DNA of 64,000 nt, taken from assembly GCF_041902845.1 (NCBI RefSeq), contig NZ_CP159486.1, positions 558,001-622,000 on the forward strand, read 5' to 3'. The DNA is from Limibacterium fermenti. GTDB taxonomy: Bacteria > Bacteroidota > Bacteroidia > Bacteroidales > Dysgonomonadaceae. The position numbers and the translations under genes are program-made. Of the stretch, positions 23,383-32,256 are shown piece by piece. Under the pieces are notes generated by a model. The model was given only the letters and a program-made list of their open reading frames with translations. It searched no databases and was not told where the DNA came from. Within the stretch, counting starts at the first letter, position 1, and every line of letters begins with the position of its first letter.

Positions 23383-25089
23383 TTATTTTTTCAGGATATT
23401 CCGGATCGCTTCTTCATGGGTGTCATCGTATAGTTCAAAACGCTTTGCTCCTCTTGTATCCAATGTCGCTTTTTTATTGACCTCTGCTGAACGGAATGGT
23501 AGTGATATAGAGGGTTGAGATGTTGCACTGCGAACCTCTGTTTTAGCAATGTCGGACAATGCTTTCCCAAGTAATGGGTCATTCTGATCGCCGAAATCGT
23601 AAAGAAAAAATTCATTTTTCCCGTCCCCATCCACATCAAACTCATTAATTCTGTTTTCAGGTTTCTCCGGAGTAAAACCTGCGGTATAATCCGATTGTTC
23701 TGCGCTATTGTAAAATTTGGCGATAATGGGTTGCATTCCCCATTTGTTCTTTGCATCCTGCTTCTCATAGATTGTGATGGAGCCTACATTTTTACCATAA
23801 GTGGTCTCTCCTATTAAAACCACATCCATATAAGGTTTCAGCCCGTTTATGATCAACTCGCTGGCAGAAGCCGTCCAATTTTTTGTCAATACATACAAGC
23901 GGGAAAGATTCAAAGCAGGTATCGGGATAGTTGAGTTTTTATTGATTTGAATCTTATCGATGAAATATTCTTTGTTATAATCCGATCCTTCTTCTTTCAG
24001 CAAAGCTTGATGCACGAGCGAATTGTATTCTGTGGTTCCGAACAATTTATCGGTTGAACGGTCTTTTACTAAGGCACTGGCCAAAGCAATGGCGCTGGTA
24101 ACTGTTCCTCCGCTATTATAGCGAAGATCGAGCACCATTTCGGTCGCTCCTTTTGCTTGTATTCTGCCGAGCGCATCCATTAATTGCCTGTCGTATTCAT
24201 GTCCCTTATCATCTTTATCGGTAGCGAAAAAGTGATAGGCCAAATATCCCACCTTCTTGTCTCCAATTGTATAGACGCTGTCGAGATAGACGGGGTTTTC
24301 CGCAAATTGATGATGCATTTGAATAGTGAAGTCTCCGATATCTTTCAAATAATACTTGTTATCGTTGGTACTAATCGCATAATCAGCCATTCTCAACCTT
24401 TTTGTACCGGTTCCTCCCAACAATGTTTGATAGTTTTGGAGTGTGATATCTTGCCCGTTGACTTGGTTCACGAACATGCCCCTGCTGATTCCTTTGGCAT
24501 AGGCATCCGATCCTTTTTTAGGATAAAGTACCCCCGCGTAAAGTGTTCCGGACTCGTCGACTTGAAAGAGAATATATTCAAAACCTATTTCATCGGAATT
24601 TACGCCGCTAAGGCTGTTGAGTAAATCAACATAATTTTCCTGAACCCATGAAAAGCGGTCTCCATCGTGATTAGAAGCGCTGTATTTATATAGAATAGAA
24701 TTAAAAAAAGCATGTGGGTTTCGCGAATAATCGGGATTTTTAGGAATTTTATCGTTCCATAGATAATAAATATTCATATTCTCGTAAATCCAATTATTGA
24801 CGTAGTTAGCAGTTTCCTTCCGTGTGAAACTTACGTTCCCGCCCTGTTTGGCATGGGCTACCCAAAGTTCGGTCCCGTCCGGCAGTGTTGCGCTGGCTGT
24901 TGGAGGGCTAACTGAATTATCTAATATGGCTGGAACCGTTTTTTCTGTTCCACTGCTATATGTAATGATAAATGTTGTGGTTGAAGGATCATAGGTGGCA
25001 GAGATGATGTCTCCTTCATCGGGATTTTTCTCGCACGAAACCGAAAAGAGCACTGCAAAACCGAGCAGAAAAGCAAAAATCTTTTTCAT
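23383..25089 (-). CDS. S41-family C-terminal processing protease, lipoprotein
   Basis: This 568-residue lipoprotein (FAVLFSVSCEKNPDEGD, lipidated Cys about residue 19) has an N-terminal beta domain, a cap region (NWIYENMNIYYLWNDKIP), a degenerate PDZ domain (RGMFVNQVNGQDITLQNYQT) and the S41 catalytic core. The Ser is in NWTASASELIINGLKP and the Lys is in IGETTYGKNVGS, preceded by MVLDLRYNSGGTVTSA. In Bacteroidota such lipoproteins sit on the envelope and cleave C-termini of exported proteins. It is monocistronic. The target is unknown. Confidence 0.92.
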   Translation of the reverse strand: MKKIFAFLLGFAVLFSVSCEKNPDEGDIISATYDPSTTTFIITYSSGTEKTVPAILDNSVSPPTASATLPDGTELWVAHAKQGGNVSFTRKETANYVNNWIYENMNIYYLWNDKIPKNPDYSRNPHAFFNSILYKYSASNHDGDRFSWVQENYVDLLNSLSGVNSDEIGFEYILFQVDESGTLYAGVLYPKKGSDAYAKGISRGMFVNQVNGQDITLQNYQTLLGGTGTKRLRMADYAISTNDNKYYLKDIGDFTIQMHHQFAENPVYLDSVYTIGDKKVGYLAYHFFATDKDDKGHEYDRQLMDALGRIQAKGATEMVLDLRYNSGGTVTSAIALASALVKDRSTDKLFGTTEYNSLVHQALLKEEGSDYNKEYFIDKIQINKNSTIPIPALNLSRLYVLTKNWTASASELIINGLKPYMDVVLIGETTYGKNVGSITIYEKQDAKNKWGMQPIIAKFYNSAEQSDYTAGFTPEKPENRINEFDVDGDGKNEFFLYDFGDQNDPLLGKALSDIAKTEVRSATSQPSISLPFRSAEVNKKATLDTRGAKRFELYDDTHEEAIRNILKK

Positions 25090-25178
25090 AAAAAGGATGT
25101 ATGAATAAAAATGTCAATGATACTTTGTGATAATGAAATGCGAATGTAGGAAAGATTTCCGGATAAACCGACAGAAAC

Positions 25179-25787
25179 TTACAGATTTAACACGCCTTTT
25201 CCCTGACGGATGATCACGGGCTCGCCGGAAGTACAGTCTACCACGGTAGAGGGTTCAATACCTCCGGTACCGCCATCAATGACGATCTCTGCTACATGCT
25301 CCCATTTTTCGTGAATTAATTCGGGATCGGTGGTGTATTCTATTTCATCGGAATCGTCTTTGACCGACATGTTCAGCACGGGGTTTCCCAACTGTTTGAC
25401 GATCTCCCGCACAATGTTATTATCCGGCACACGTATGCCGACGGTCTTTTTATTCTTATATATTTTAGGAAGCGACGACGTAGTCGGTAAGATAAACGTA
25501 AACGGCCCCGGCAGATTCCTACGCATCATCTTAAAGATCGGCGTATCTACTTTGGCATATTCGCTGATGTTGCTCAGGTCGTTGCAGATAATCGACAGAT
25601 TGCTCTTTTTCGGGTCGACGCCTTTGAGCGAACATAGTTTTTCTACCGCACGTGTATTTAGCGCATCGCAACCGACACCGTAAAGGGTGTCGGTTGGATA
25701 CACTACCGTGCCGCCATCGCGAAGGACAGTAACGACCTTTTCGATTTCCTTCGGACTCGGATTCTCTAAATAAATTTTTAGTATCAT
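25179..25787 (-). CDS. YrdC/Sua5-family L-threonylcarbamoyladenylate synthase
   Basis: The 202-residue protein matches the YrdC/TsaC domain: GGTVVYPTDTLYGVGCDA (nucleotide entry), KLCSLKGVDPKKSNLSIICN, and LPGPFTFILPTTSSLPK, then VGIRVPDN and DGGTGGIEPSTVVDCT. TsaC makes threonylcarbamoyl-AMP from threonine, bicarbonate and ATP, the first step of the t6A37 tRNA modification. It lacks the Sua5 C-terminal domain. Its start overlaps the end of fabI by 4 bases, so the two are co-translated. Confidence 0.93.
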   Translation of the reverse strand: MILKIYLENPSPKEIEKVVTVLRDGGTVVYPTDTLYGVGCDALNTRAVEKLCSLKGVDPKKSNLSIICNDLSNISEYAKVDTPIFKMMRRNLPGPFTFILPTTSSLPKIYKNKKTVGIRVPDNNIVREIVKQLGNPVLNMSVKDDSDEIEYTTDPELIHEKWEHVAEIVIDGGTGGIEPSTVVDCTSGEPVIIRQGKGVLNL

Positions 25788-26626
25788 AGCGAAGGGTCTT
25801 TAAACTCATCCAGGCCGTTGCTGTACTGCTTCATGGCCTGTAAGCTCATCCCCATGCTCGAGAAACCTCCATCGTTGAAGAGATTCTGCATGGTTACTTT
25901 ACGGGTGAGGTCGGAGAACATGACGATGCAGTAATCGGCACAATCATTGGCATTGGCATTGCCCAGAGGGGCCATTCGCTCGGAAAAGTCCATCAGGTCT
26001 TCCATGCCTTTTACGCCGCTTCCTGCCGTTGTCATCGTGGGCGATTGGGAGATGGTGTTTACCCTTACGCCTTTTTCGCGCCCGTAAATGTATCCGAAAC
26101 TGCGGGTGATGGATTCGAGGAGCGCTTTTGCATCAGCCATATCATTGTATCCGTAAAAGACGCGTTGTGAGGCAATGTATGTGAGCGCTAAAATGGATCC
26201 GCCTTGTTCGATGGCGTCCATCTTCTTGGCCACTTGCAACATTTTGTGGAATGATACGGAGGAGATATCCAGCGTTTTTGACAACATATCGTAGTTGAGA
26301 TCGTCATACGTGCGTTTTTTACGGACGTTCGGCGACATTCCGATAGAGTGCAGGACAAAGTCGATCTTCCCCCCGAGTATTTCCATCGATTTGGTAAATA
26401 CCATCTCCAAGTCTTCCACGTTTGTGGCATCGGCCGGCAGGATTTCGGCGTTCAGTTTTTCTCCTAATTTGGCCGTATCGCCCATGCGGACAGCTACCGG
26501 CGTGTTCGATAATGTGATGGTAGCACCTTCTTCCACTGCTTTTTCGGCTACTTTCCATGCAATGGACATGTCGTTTAATGCCCCGAAGATAATTCCTCTT
26601 TTTCCTTCTAATAAATTGTGACTCAT
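25784..26626 (-). CDS. fabI: Enoyl-[acyl-carrier-protein] reductase (NADH)
   Basis: This 280-residue short-chain dehydrogenase-type reductase carries out the last step of each fatty acid elongation cycle. The N-terminal RGIIFGALNDMSIAWKVA, the HSIGMSPN segment and the catalytic Tyr-x6-Lys in FYGYNDMADAK (about residue 155) identify FabI, including the divergent spacing seen in Bacteroidota. TISQSPTMTTAGSGVKG is the substrate loop. It is first of a two-gene unit with the TsaC-like gene. Confidence 0.96.
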   Translation of the reverse strand: MSHNLLEGKRGIIFGALNDMSIAWKVAEKAVEEGATITLSNTPVAVRMGDTAKLGEKLNAEILPADATNVEDLEMVFTKSMEILGGKIDFVLHSIGMSPNVRKKRTYDDLNYDMLSKTLDISSVSFHKMLQVAKKMDAIEQGGSILALTYIASQRVFYGYNDMADAKALLESITRSFGYIYGREKGVRVNTISQSPTMTTAGSGVKGMEDLMDFSERMAPLGNANANDCADYCIVMFSDLTRKVTMQNLFNDGGFSSMGMSLQAMKQYSNGLDEFKDPSL

Positions 26627-26817
26627 TTTCTTGTTTTTATTATGCCATCATTCCGGTTACCCCTTTTCGTTCTGCAAAGGCTCCTTTATGATGAAAAGAT
26701 TGCGCAAAATTACAAAAACTGTGCAATACTAAAACAGAATAGAGTAAAATATGTTCGAAAAGGAAGACTTTTTCGGTTTATCAGAGGTGAATAACCTATT
26801 TTTTGCCGAGGTAAATA

Positions 26818-26851
26818 ATCGAGGGCTCCGTTTGATGACGAAACCCTCGAT
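26818..26851 (-). terminator. Terminator of aqpZ
   Basis: ATCGAGGG and CCCTCGAT form an 8-bp hairpin stem 24 bases past the aqpZ stop (minus strand). The flanks are A/T-rich. Confidence 0.7.
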
Positions 26852-26874
26852 AAATACGATTGGAAAGCAATTCC

Positions 26875-27564
26875 TTATGCGGCGGTGATGTCTTTTTCGA
26901 CGGTAATGCCTTTCCACACGAACGCGGCGATAGCTGCACCCAAGAAAGGCGCTACGATGAATAACCATAATTGCCGGAGGGCTGCTCCGCCTTCGAAAAG
27001 CGCCGGGCCGATGCTTCGCGCCGGATTAACCGACGTCCCGGTAATAGGGATGCAAACAATATGGACTAAAACCAATGCCAGTCCGATGGCCAAACCTGCA
27101 AAAGAATTGAGTCCGTTTTTGGCGGTTACGCCCAGTACAACCAACACGAAGATAAAAGTGAAAACCGTTTCGGCGACAAAAGCCACTGTCGCTTGTCCGT
27201 CGGCAAAACCATTGGCGCCCGTGAGCGTGGTCGTTGAGCCCGAATCTTTCGCCAGAAACCACAAAATAGATGAGCCGATAATCGCTCCTATTACCTGAAA
27301 CACCATATACAATGCTGCATCCTTGCCGCTCATTCTTCCTGAAAGAAATACGCCAAGGGTAATGGCCGGATTGATGTGGCAACCCGAAATACTCCCGATG
27401 CCATAAGCCATCGCTACCACCGAAAGCCCGAAAGCGAAGGCGACACCCAGTGTCCCTACCGAATCGAACGGTTGTCCGGCTCCGGCAAATACAGCCGCCC
27501 CGCAACCCATGAGTACCAATACGCCGGTACCGATCATTTCTGCAAAATACTTTTTCATATTCAA
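26875..27564 (-). CDS. aqpZ: Aquaporin Z-type water channel
   Basis: The 229-residue inner-membrane protein has six transmembrane helices and the two half-helix NPA motifs of the MIP family: SGCHINPAITLGV (about residue 65) and GTSVNPARSIGPALF (about 187). The narrow selectivity filter of water-specific AqpZ (His and Arg next to small residues) is consistent. ATG at 27558 (MKKYFAEMIG) is an equally likely start. It is monocistronic with a terminator downstream. Confidence 0.95.
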   Translation of the reverse strand: MNMKKYFAEMIGTGVLVLMGCGAAVFAGAGQPFDSVGTLGVAFAFGLSVVAMAYGIGSISGCHINPAITLGVFLSGRMSGKDAALYMVFQVIGAIIGSSILWFLAKDSGSTTTLTGANGFADGQATVAFVAETVFTFIFVLVVLGVTAKNGLNSFAGLAIGLALVLVHIVCIPITGTSVNPARSIGPALFEGGAALRQLWLFIVAPFLGAAIAAFVWKGITVEKDITAA

Positions 27565-27804
27565 TCTGTTTTTAATTACTTATCATGATACAAAGAAACA
27601 GTAATAGACCGTAATAGATTGTCGAACAAACGGAAAATTCTTCGATTTTGGGGAGTACTTCCACACTAATTGGCGACATGAAGGAACCGGAGGCTTCTTC
27701 CGGAGCGGCATCTTCGGTCAGAATGGGTTTTATTAATTTTTACGATGTATCGACGGAACATTTGCGTTGTAAGTTGTTATGTACAGACAAGAATATTGAA
27801 TAAT

Positions 27805-28527
27805 ATGACCATTACCTATATTTTCCACAGTTGCTATGTGATGGAGGCCGATGGCTTCTCTGTGATTTTCGATTTTTACAAAGATGTGCCGCGTGATAAC
27901 GGCTCTCTTTGGATACGCGATTATCTGCTTCGTAAGAAAGACGATTTATATGTGTTGTGTACGCATTCCCATCCGGATCATTTTAATCCCGACATCCTTT
28001 TGTGGAAAAAGCAGAAGGACAATATCCGTTATATCTTTTCGAAAGAATTGTTACAATCCGGCAAAACAGCTCCCGGTGATGCGGTATATCTCGAAAAGAA
28101 AGAATGTTTTGACGATGGCCGCTTGCATATCGAAGCGCTTGGCTCGACCGATATCGGACACTCTTTCCTTTTGAAGTATAAGGAGAAAGATATCTTTCAT
28201 GCAGGCGATCTCAATAATTGGCATTGGAAGGACGAAGTGCCGAAAGAGGAAGCGCTCACTTACGAAAATAACTTCTTGTGCGAATTGGAACTTCTGGCTG
28301 AAAGATCCGGTCGTTTATATTTGGCGATGTTTCCTATCGATCCTCGTTTGGGACGTGAATATCTTCGTGGAGCCGGACAATTCGTCCGTCGTATCCGTAC
28401 CGATTACTTTTTGCCGATGCATTTCAGCGACCGCTATGATCTTGCCAACGCTTTCGGGCCTGTTGCCGCCAAGTACGATTGCCGGTATCTTGACGTCATG
28501 CGGCGTGGACAATCATTTGTGTTATAA
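27805..28527 (+). CDS. Metallo-beta-lactamase-fold hydrolase
   Basis: This 240-residue protein starts MTITYIFHSCYVMEADGFSV and contains the metal ligands HSHPDHF (HxHxDH type, about residue 55), the second-sphere STDIGHSFLL and FHAGDLNNWHW (ligand Asp), and a final histidine in LPMHFSDRYD. This is the UlaG/MBL-like group common in Bacteroidota, whose substrates are mostly undefined. ATG 27805 is chosen because the residues upstream (from 27745) have no family similarity. It precedes ispG by 84 bases. Confidence 0.88.
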   Translation: MTITYIFHSCYVMEADGFSVIFDFYKDVPRDNGSLWIRDYLLRKKDDLYVLCTHSHPDHFNPDILLWKKQKDNIRYIFSKELLQSGKTAPGDAVYLEKKECFDDGRLHIEALGSTDIGHSFLLKYKEKDIFHAGDLNNWHWKDEVPKEEALTYENNFLCELELLAERSGRLYLAMFPIDPRLGREYLRGAGQFVRRIRTDYFLPMHFSDRYDLANAFGPVAAKYDCRYLDVMRRGQSFVL

Positions 28528-28572
28528 CCTGACGTAATGATGCAAAGGACAAGTGCCTTTTATCTTCTCTCT

Positions 28573-28602
28573 TTTGTCTTTCGTTATAATGTATTACCTT
28601 TG
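28573..28602 (+). promoter_or_regulatory. Promoter of ispG
   Basis: TTTG (28573-28576) and TACCTTTG (28595-28602) are 18 bases apart. The predicted start near 28609 is only 3 bases before ATG 28612, which favours ATG 28624 (MDFFNYHRRR) for translation. Confidence 0.65.
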
Positions 28603-28611
28603 GAGCGATAA

Positions 28612-30477
28612 ATGAACAAAGAAATGGACTTTTTTAATTATCATCGCCGTCGCACCGTCGATGTGCATATCGGCAACCTGACAATGGGCGGTAATTATCC
28701 GGTGGTTATCCAGACAATGACCAACACCAATACGCTCGATACCGGGGCGAGCGTGGCGCAGTGTGAACGGATCATCGCCGCCGGCGCTGACCTCATCCGC
28801 CTTACGGCGCAGGGCGTGCGTGAAGCGGAAAATTTGCGTAATATTCGAGAACAGTTGCATGAGAAAGGCTACGCCATCCCTTTGTCGGCCGACATTCATT
28901 TTAATCCCCGTGCTGCCGATGCTGCCGCGCGTATTGTGGAAAAGGTGCGCATCAATCCCGGAAACTTTGTCGACAAGCAAAAACTGTTCGCTACGGTAGA
29001 GTATACCGATGAGGAATATACGGCCGAATTGGAGAAGATCCGTTCGAAAGTGATCCCTTTCCTTCGGGTATGTAAAGAGCATGGAACGGCCGTGCGTATC
29101 GGTGTGAATCACGGGTCGCTGTCCGACCGCATCATGACCCGCTACGGCGACACGCCCGAGGGAATGGTCGAGTCCTGCATGGAATATCTGCGGATTGCCG
29201 TCGATGAAGGTTTTACCGATATTGTGATCTCGATGAAAGCTTCGAATACGTTGCTGATGACCAAAGCCGTGCGCTTGCTGGTAGATCGGATGGATCACGA
29301 AAATATCTATTTTCCTTTACATTTGGGCGTCACGGAGGCCGGAGACGGAGAAGACGGGCGCATCAAGTCGGCTGTCGGTATCGGAGCGTTGTTGTCCGAC
29401 GGATTGGGGGATACGGTTCGTGTTTCGCTGAGCGAAGAACCGGAGGCGGAGGTGCCTGTAGCCCGTAAGCTTGTGGATTATATCACGAAGAGGATTGAAC
29501 ATGAGCCGATACGGGAGACTGTTTATCCCGGCTTTTCTGCTTTTTCCACCGATAAGCGTCCGACGGTTGCGGTACGCAATATCGGAGGGGATTTTGTACC
29601 GGTCGTTATTTCCGATCGCAGCCATCAGGATGATATGAGTATCAATCCTCATTTTATTCCGGATTTTATTTATGTGGGTGAACAAGTTCCTGCGAACTTT
29701 CCCAAAGGAATGAAAGCGATTGTCGATGCAAAGAACTGGAGCAATGAGATCGACCGTTTTCCGCTCTTTACGGTCGATACGGCCCCCGAAATGGCCTCTT
29801 GCCAAGCAGAGGCGAAGTTTATCCGCTTGTCGTATCCCGAATTATCCGATGACGTGACGGCTATTCTCCAATCAACACCCAAAACGGTGGTCATTCTTAC
29901 AACCGATCATCCGAACGGAGTAGGAGAGCAGCGGGCGTTTTTCCATCACCTGTTGAACGAACAATGCAATGTGCCGGTGGTTATAGCCCGGGCATACCGT
30001 GAAGACGTTCCGGAAGATATACAAGTGAAGGCGGGAGCCGATTTTGGAACGGTCTTACTCGATGGATTCGGAAACGGTATCATGCTCTCTAACGAAGGGG
30101 CGATTGATATTACCGATTTGGATGCGTATGCGTTCGGTATTTTACAGGCGGCGCGTGTACGTACTTCTAAAACGGAATTTATTTCGTGCCCCAGTTGTGG
30201 CCGGACGTTGTTTGACCTGCAAACCACTGTAGGCGTAATCAAGAAATCGTTTTCGCATTTGAAACACCTGAAGATAGGCGTAATGGGTTGTATTGTCAAC
30301 GGTCCGGGAGAAATGGCCGATGCCGACTACGGGTATGTCGGGGCTGAGCATGGAAAGATCTCGCTTTATAAGAAAAAGGATCTCATCGAAAAAAATATTC
30401 CGGCCGGAGAGGCGGTAGAGCACCTTATCCAATTGATAAAAGATAACGGCGATTGGATTGAGCCGGAAGAAGAATGA
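28612..30477 (+). CDS. ispG: (E)-4-hydroxy-3-methylbut-2-enyl-diphosphate synthase
   Basis: The 621-residue iron-sulfur enzyme converts MEcPP to HMBPP in the non-mevalonate isoprenoid pathway. An N-terminal TIM barrel (VHIGNLTMGGNYPVVIQTMT..PLSADIHFNPR..INPGNFVD), a large internal domain (about residues 290-490) found in Bacteroidota and plant IspG, and a C-terminal [4Fe-4S] domain are present. The last shows cysteines in ISCPSCGRTLFD and MGCIVNGPGEMADADYGYVG. Family alignments and the promoter position suggest ATG 28624 as the true start. It ends 24 bases before the tRNA remnant that marks the prophage edge. Confidence 0.97.
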   Translation: MNKEMDFFNYHRRRTVDVHIGNLTMGGNYPVVIQTMTNTNTLDTGASVAQCERIIAAGADLIRLTAQGVREAENLRNIREQLHEKGYAIPLSADIHFNPRAADAAARIVEKVRINPGNFVDKQKLFATVEYTDEEYTAELEKIRSKVIPFLRVCKEHGTAVRIGVNHGSLSDRIMTRYGDTPEGMVESCMEYLRIAVDEGFTDIVISMKASNTLLMTKAVRLLVDRMDHENIYFPLHLGVTEAGDGEDGRIKSAVGIGALLSDGLGDTVRVSLSEEPEAEVPVARKLVDYITKRIEHEPIRETVYPGFSAFSTDKRPTVAVRNIGGDFVPVVISDRSHQDDMSINPHFIPDFIYVGEQVPANFPKGMKAIVDAKNWSNEIDRFPLFTVDTAPEMASCQAEAKFIRLSYPELSDDVTAILQSTPKTVVILTTDHPNGVGEQRAFFHHLLNEQCNVPVVIARAYREDVPEDIQVKAGADFGTVLLDGFGNGIMLSNEGAIDITDLDAYAFGILQAARVRTSKTEFISCPSCGRTLFDLQTTVGVIKKSFSHLKHLKIGVMGCIVNGPGEMADADYGYVGAEHGKISLYKKKDLIEKNIPAGEAVEHLIQLIKDNGDWIEPEEE

Positions 30478-30500
30478 TGAATAAGTTTTTTGATGTGCGG

Positions 30501-30544
30501 TGGTCCCACTTGGGCTTGAACCAAGGACTCCCTGATTATGAGTC
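30501..30544 (-). other. tRNA-Met(CAT) 3' remnant, probable prophage attachment site
   Basis: Read on the minus strand, 44 bases hold the anticodon loop with CAT (GACTCATAATC), a T arm CTTGG-TTCAAGC-CCAAG and the acceptor 3' strand TGGGACCA. The 5' half of a tRNA is missing: sequence past 30544 does not continue as an anticodon stem or D arm. Phages that integrate into tRNA genes carry a copy of the 3' end, leaving exactly such a fragment at one border. The intact gene is then expected at the other border. Confidence 0.75.
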
Positions 30545-30634
30545 GAAAACAGAACCCCTATTTAATTTGCAGTATTTTAGTTGTTTATATAGTCATATTT
30601 ATTTGCTAAAGACAAGTTTTAGTAAAATTATTTC

Positions 30635-30901
30635 TCATTTTTCCAAAAATTCTCCTTTTCCAAAAAACAACCATTCCGGATTTACGCTGAATTTCGATAA
30701 GAGCAAATAGAGAGAATTCAGGGTTGGCTCGTAATTCGGGTTTGTTTCCATTCTTTTCAAATTACTCGAAATTCGGATCCCGACTTCTTTGGCAAACTCG
30801 GCTTTTGTTTTCACGACTCCCCGGTACCGGAGTTCTTCATAGGCCCTGACAAAGCGTAAGCATATTGCACGGGATTCGGGTGTTATTTGTTTTACGGGCA
30901 T
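30635..30901 (-). CDS. Small Cro/CI-type DNA-binding protein
   Basis: The 88-residue protein contains a helix-turn-helix (VKTKAEFAKEVGIRISSNLK) preceded by a helix (ITPESRAICLRFVRAYEELR) and followed by LLLSKFSVNPEWLFFGKGEF, the usual end of phage XRE repressors (NPEWLLFGKGEM-like). It is likely a lysogeny regulator of this prophage. It lies 3 bases before the ORF6N gene end on the same strand, so the two form one leftward unit next to the attachment site. Confidence 0.8.
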   Translation of the reverse strand: MPVKQITPESRAICLRFVRAYEELRYRGVVKTKAEFAKEVGIRISSNLKRMETNPNYEPTLNSLYLLLSKFSVNPEWLFFGKGEFLEK

Positions 30902-30903
30902 AA

Positions 30904-31509
30904 TTATTTTTTTGTATCGTTGTTTATTTGTCCTTCGTTCGTAATATAACCTATCGGTTTGCGGGGCCTTGGCGAGCCGGCTTTGTTTGCCGCCTGGAGC
31001 CCTGCCAAGGATTGGTTGATGAGTTCGAGCTGCATGCGGGTGTCTTCGTTTATATCGTTGTAGTCGGAGAATACCTCTTCGACATATTCCTTGAGGTTTT
31101 TGACTTCCTGCTGCAGTTCCGATACTTTGCCTGACGGATGATTTGATATGACCTTACGCACATATACAAAAGCCCTCATGATGCCAATGTTTATTTGGAC
31201 GGCTGTCGGGGAGTTGAGGACGCTGCTGAGCATGGCCACGCCCAATTCGGTGAAAGCATAGGGCGGGCGCCTGAGACCCATGTTTACGGTATTGGACATC
31301 ACAATTTGTGATTTCCAATTTTGGAATTCCTCGCCGGTGAGGCGGAACATGAAATCGGGTGGGAACCGGTCGATATTCCGCTTGACGGCTTGATTGAGCA
31401 CGCGGGTTTCTATCCCGTACATTTCGGCCAAATCACGGTCGATCATAACAGGTTCGTTGCGGATCTCGTAAATCTTACTTTGTATGAGCAAAAGACTTTG
31501 ATCAGGCAT
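30904..31509 (-). CDS. ORF6N-domain (KilA-N-like) DNA-binding protein
   Basis: The 201-residue protein has an N-terminal ORF6N domain (IYEIRNEPVMIDRDLAEMYG, then RNIDRFPPDFMFRLT and RPPYAFTELGVAMLSSVL), found in phage and conjugative-element regulators. A coiled-coil region (VSELQQEVKNLKEYVEEVFS) and a polar tail follow. The family binds DNA, and its role in lysogeny is undefined. It is in an operon with the small HTH gene downstream and lies about 190 bases from the CI-like repressor. Confidence 0.9.
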   Translation of the reverse strand: MPDQSLLLIQSKIYEIRNEPVMIDRDLAEMYGIETRVLNQAVKRNIDRFPPDFMFRLTGEEFQNWKSQIVMSNTVNMGLRRPPYAFTELGVAMLSSVLNSPTAVQINIGIMRAFVYVRKVISNHPSGKVSELQQEVKNLKEYVEEVFSDYNDINEDTRMQLELINQSLAGLQAANKAGSPRPRKPIGYITNEGQINNDTKK

Positions 31510-31557
31510 ATTTTATTTAATTCGAATAAGAATTTTATATTGTTGATAATCTAAATT

Positions 31558-31680
31558 TCAAGCATATAATAGAATTACTATTGCCGCTATGATTATAAGC
31601 ATCGCTATCCATGGGTATACCGGGCCGTCAGCCGTATTTTCCCGAATTTTCCAATTTGCAATTATTCCTTTTAGTTTCAT
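31558..31680 (-). CDS. Small single-span membrane protein
   Basis: A 40-residue frame starts at ATG 31680 with the polar part MKLKGIIANWKIRENTADG and ends in one hydrophobic helix (WIAMLIIIAAIVILLYA). GGAA lies 4-7 bases upstream. Its position between the repressor and the ORF6N gene resembles small superinfection-exclusion or moron genes of lysogens, but this is only an analogy. I do not recognise it. Confidence 0.45.
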   Translation of the reverse strand: MKLKGIIANWKIRENTADGPVYPWIAMLIIIAAIVILLYA

Positions 31681-31699
31681 TTCCAACCGTTACTTGATT

Positions 31700-32077
31700 T
31701 TATTTGCCATTACTTTTCATTAAAACTTGAATCAACCTTTCCTTTTCGTTGATTATTTGCTTGAGATGTGTAATCTCGGTTTCCTTTGCTTGGATGTCAT
31801 TTTCCAAGATTGTAACTTGGCTATTTATACCTGAGGCTACATTGTTGTGGTCTCCTTTTACTTTAGTGGTATTTCCTGTTTTTTCCTCTTCATCGAAGAA
31901 ATAGGTTATAGGCACATGCAGCTCACTGCAAAATTTTTCCAGTAGATCCGAATCAAAACTATTTTTATTGTAATATTTGAATACACTTGATTCAGAAATA
32001 CCCAGCCGGGCGGCAAATTCGCCAGGACTTATGCCTTTTCTGTTAAGCAAAACTTTAAGCTTTTCTCCTTTTTTCAT
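31700..32077 (-). CDS. CI-like phage repressor
   Basis: This 125-residue protein has an N-terminal XRE helix-turn-helix (KLKVLLNRKGISPGEFAARL, then GISESSVFKYYN) and a C-terminal coiled coil (TILENDIQAKETEITHLKQI, then INEKERLIQVLMKSN) in place of the usual LexA-like autoprotease domain. It is therefore probably a short dimerising or tetramerising repressor that is not cleaved by RecA; induction would need another route, such as an antirepressor. It is transcribed leftward from a control region with three palindromes and divergent from the early genes. Confidence 0.85.
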   Translation of the reverse strand: MKKGEKLKVLLNRKGISPGEFAARLGISESSVFKYYNKNSFDSDLLEKFCSELHVPITYFFDEEEKTGNTTKVKGDHNNVASGINSQVTILENDIQAKETEITHLKQIINEKERLIQVLMKSNGK

Positions 32078-32116
32078 AAGATAAATCGATAAAATCAGTT
32101 TTATAAAAGTTAAAAT

Positions 32117-32155
32117 GTAAAATATTTACAGTAAATACTTGGTAGTACAATGTAC
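32117..32155. promoter_or_regulatory. Cluster of three short palindromes, candidate operators
   Basis: GTAAAATATTTAC (32117-32129), AGTAAATACT (32130-32139) and GTACAATGTAC (32145-32155) lie side by side upstream of the repressor gene and across the -33 region of the rightward promoter. They share GTA/TAC half-sites at a nearly regular spacing. This is the expected layout of a phage operator controlling both directions. Confidence 0.6.
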
Positions 32156-32169
32156 ATATATTATATTTG
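32139..32169 (+). promoter_or_regulatory. Rightward early promoter
   Basis: TTG (32139-32141) and TATATTTG (32162-32169) are 20 bases apart, facing the early genes. The element overlaps the palindromes, so repressor binding would block it. Confidence 0.7.
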
Positions 32170-32256
32170 CACTCTAAAGTTACAACAAAAACAATAAAGC
32201 GACCAAATAAAAACGGTAAAAAAGCAGTGTAAGTATAACAATTGCAATACAAAAAC

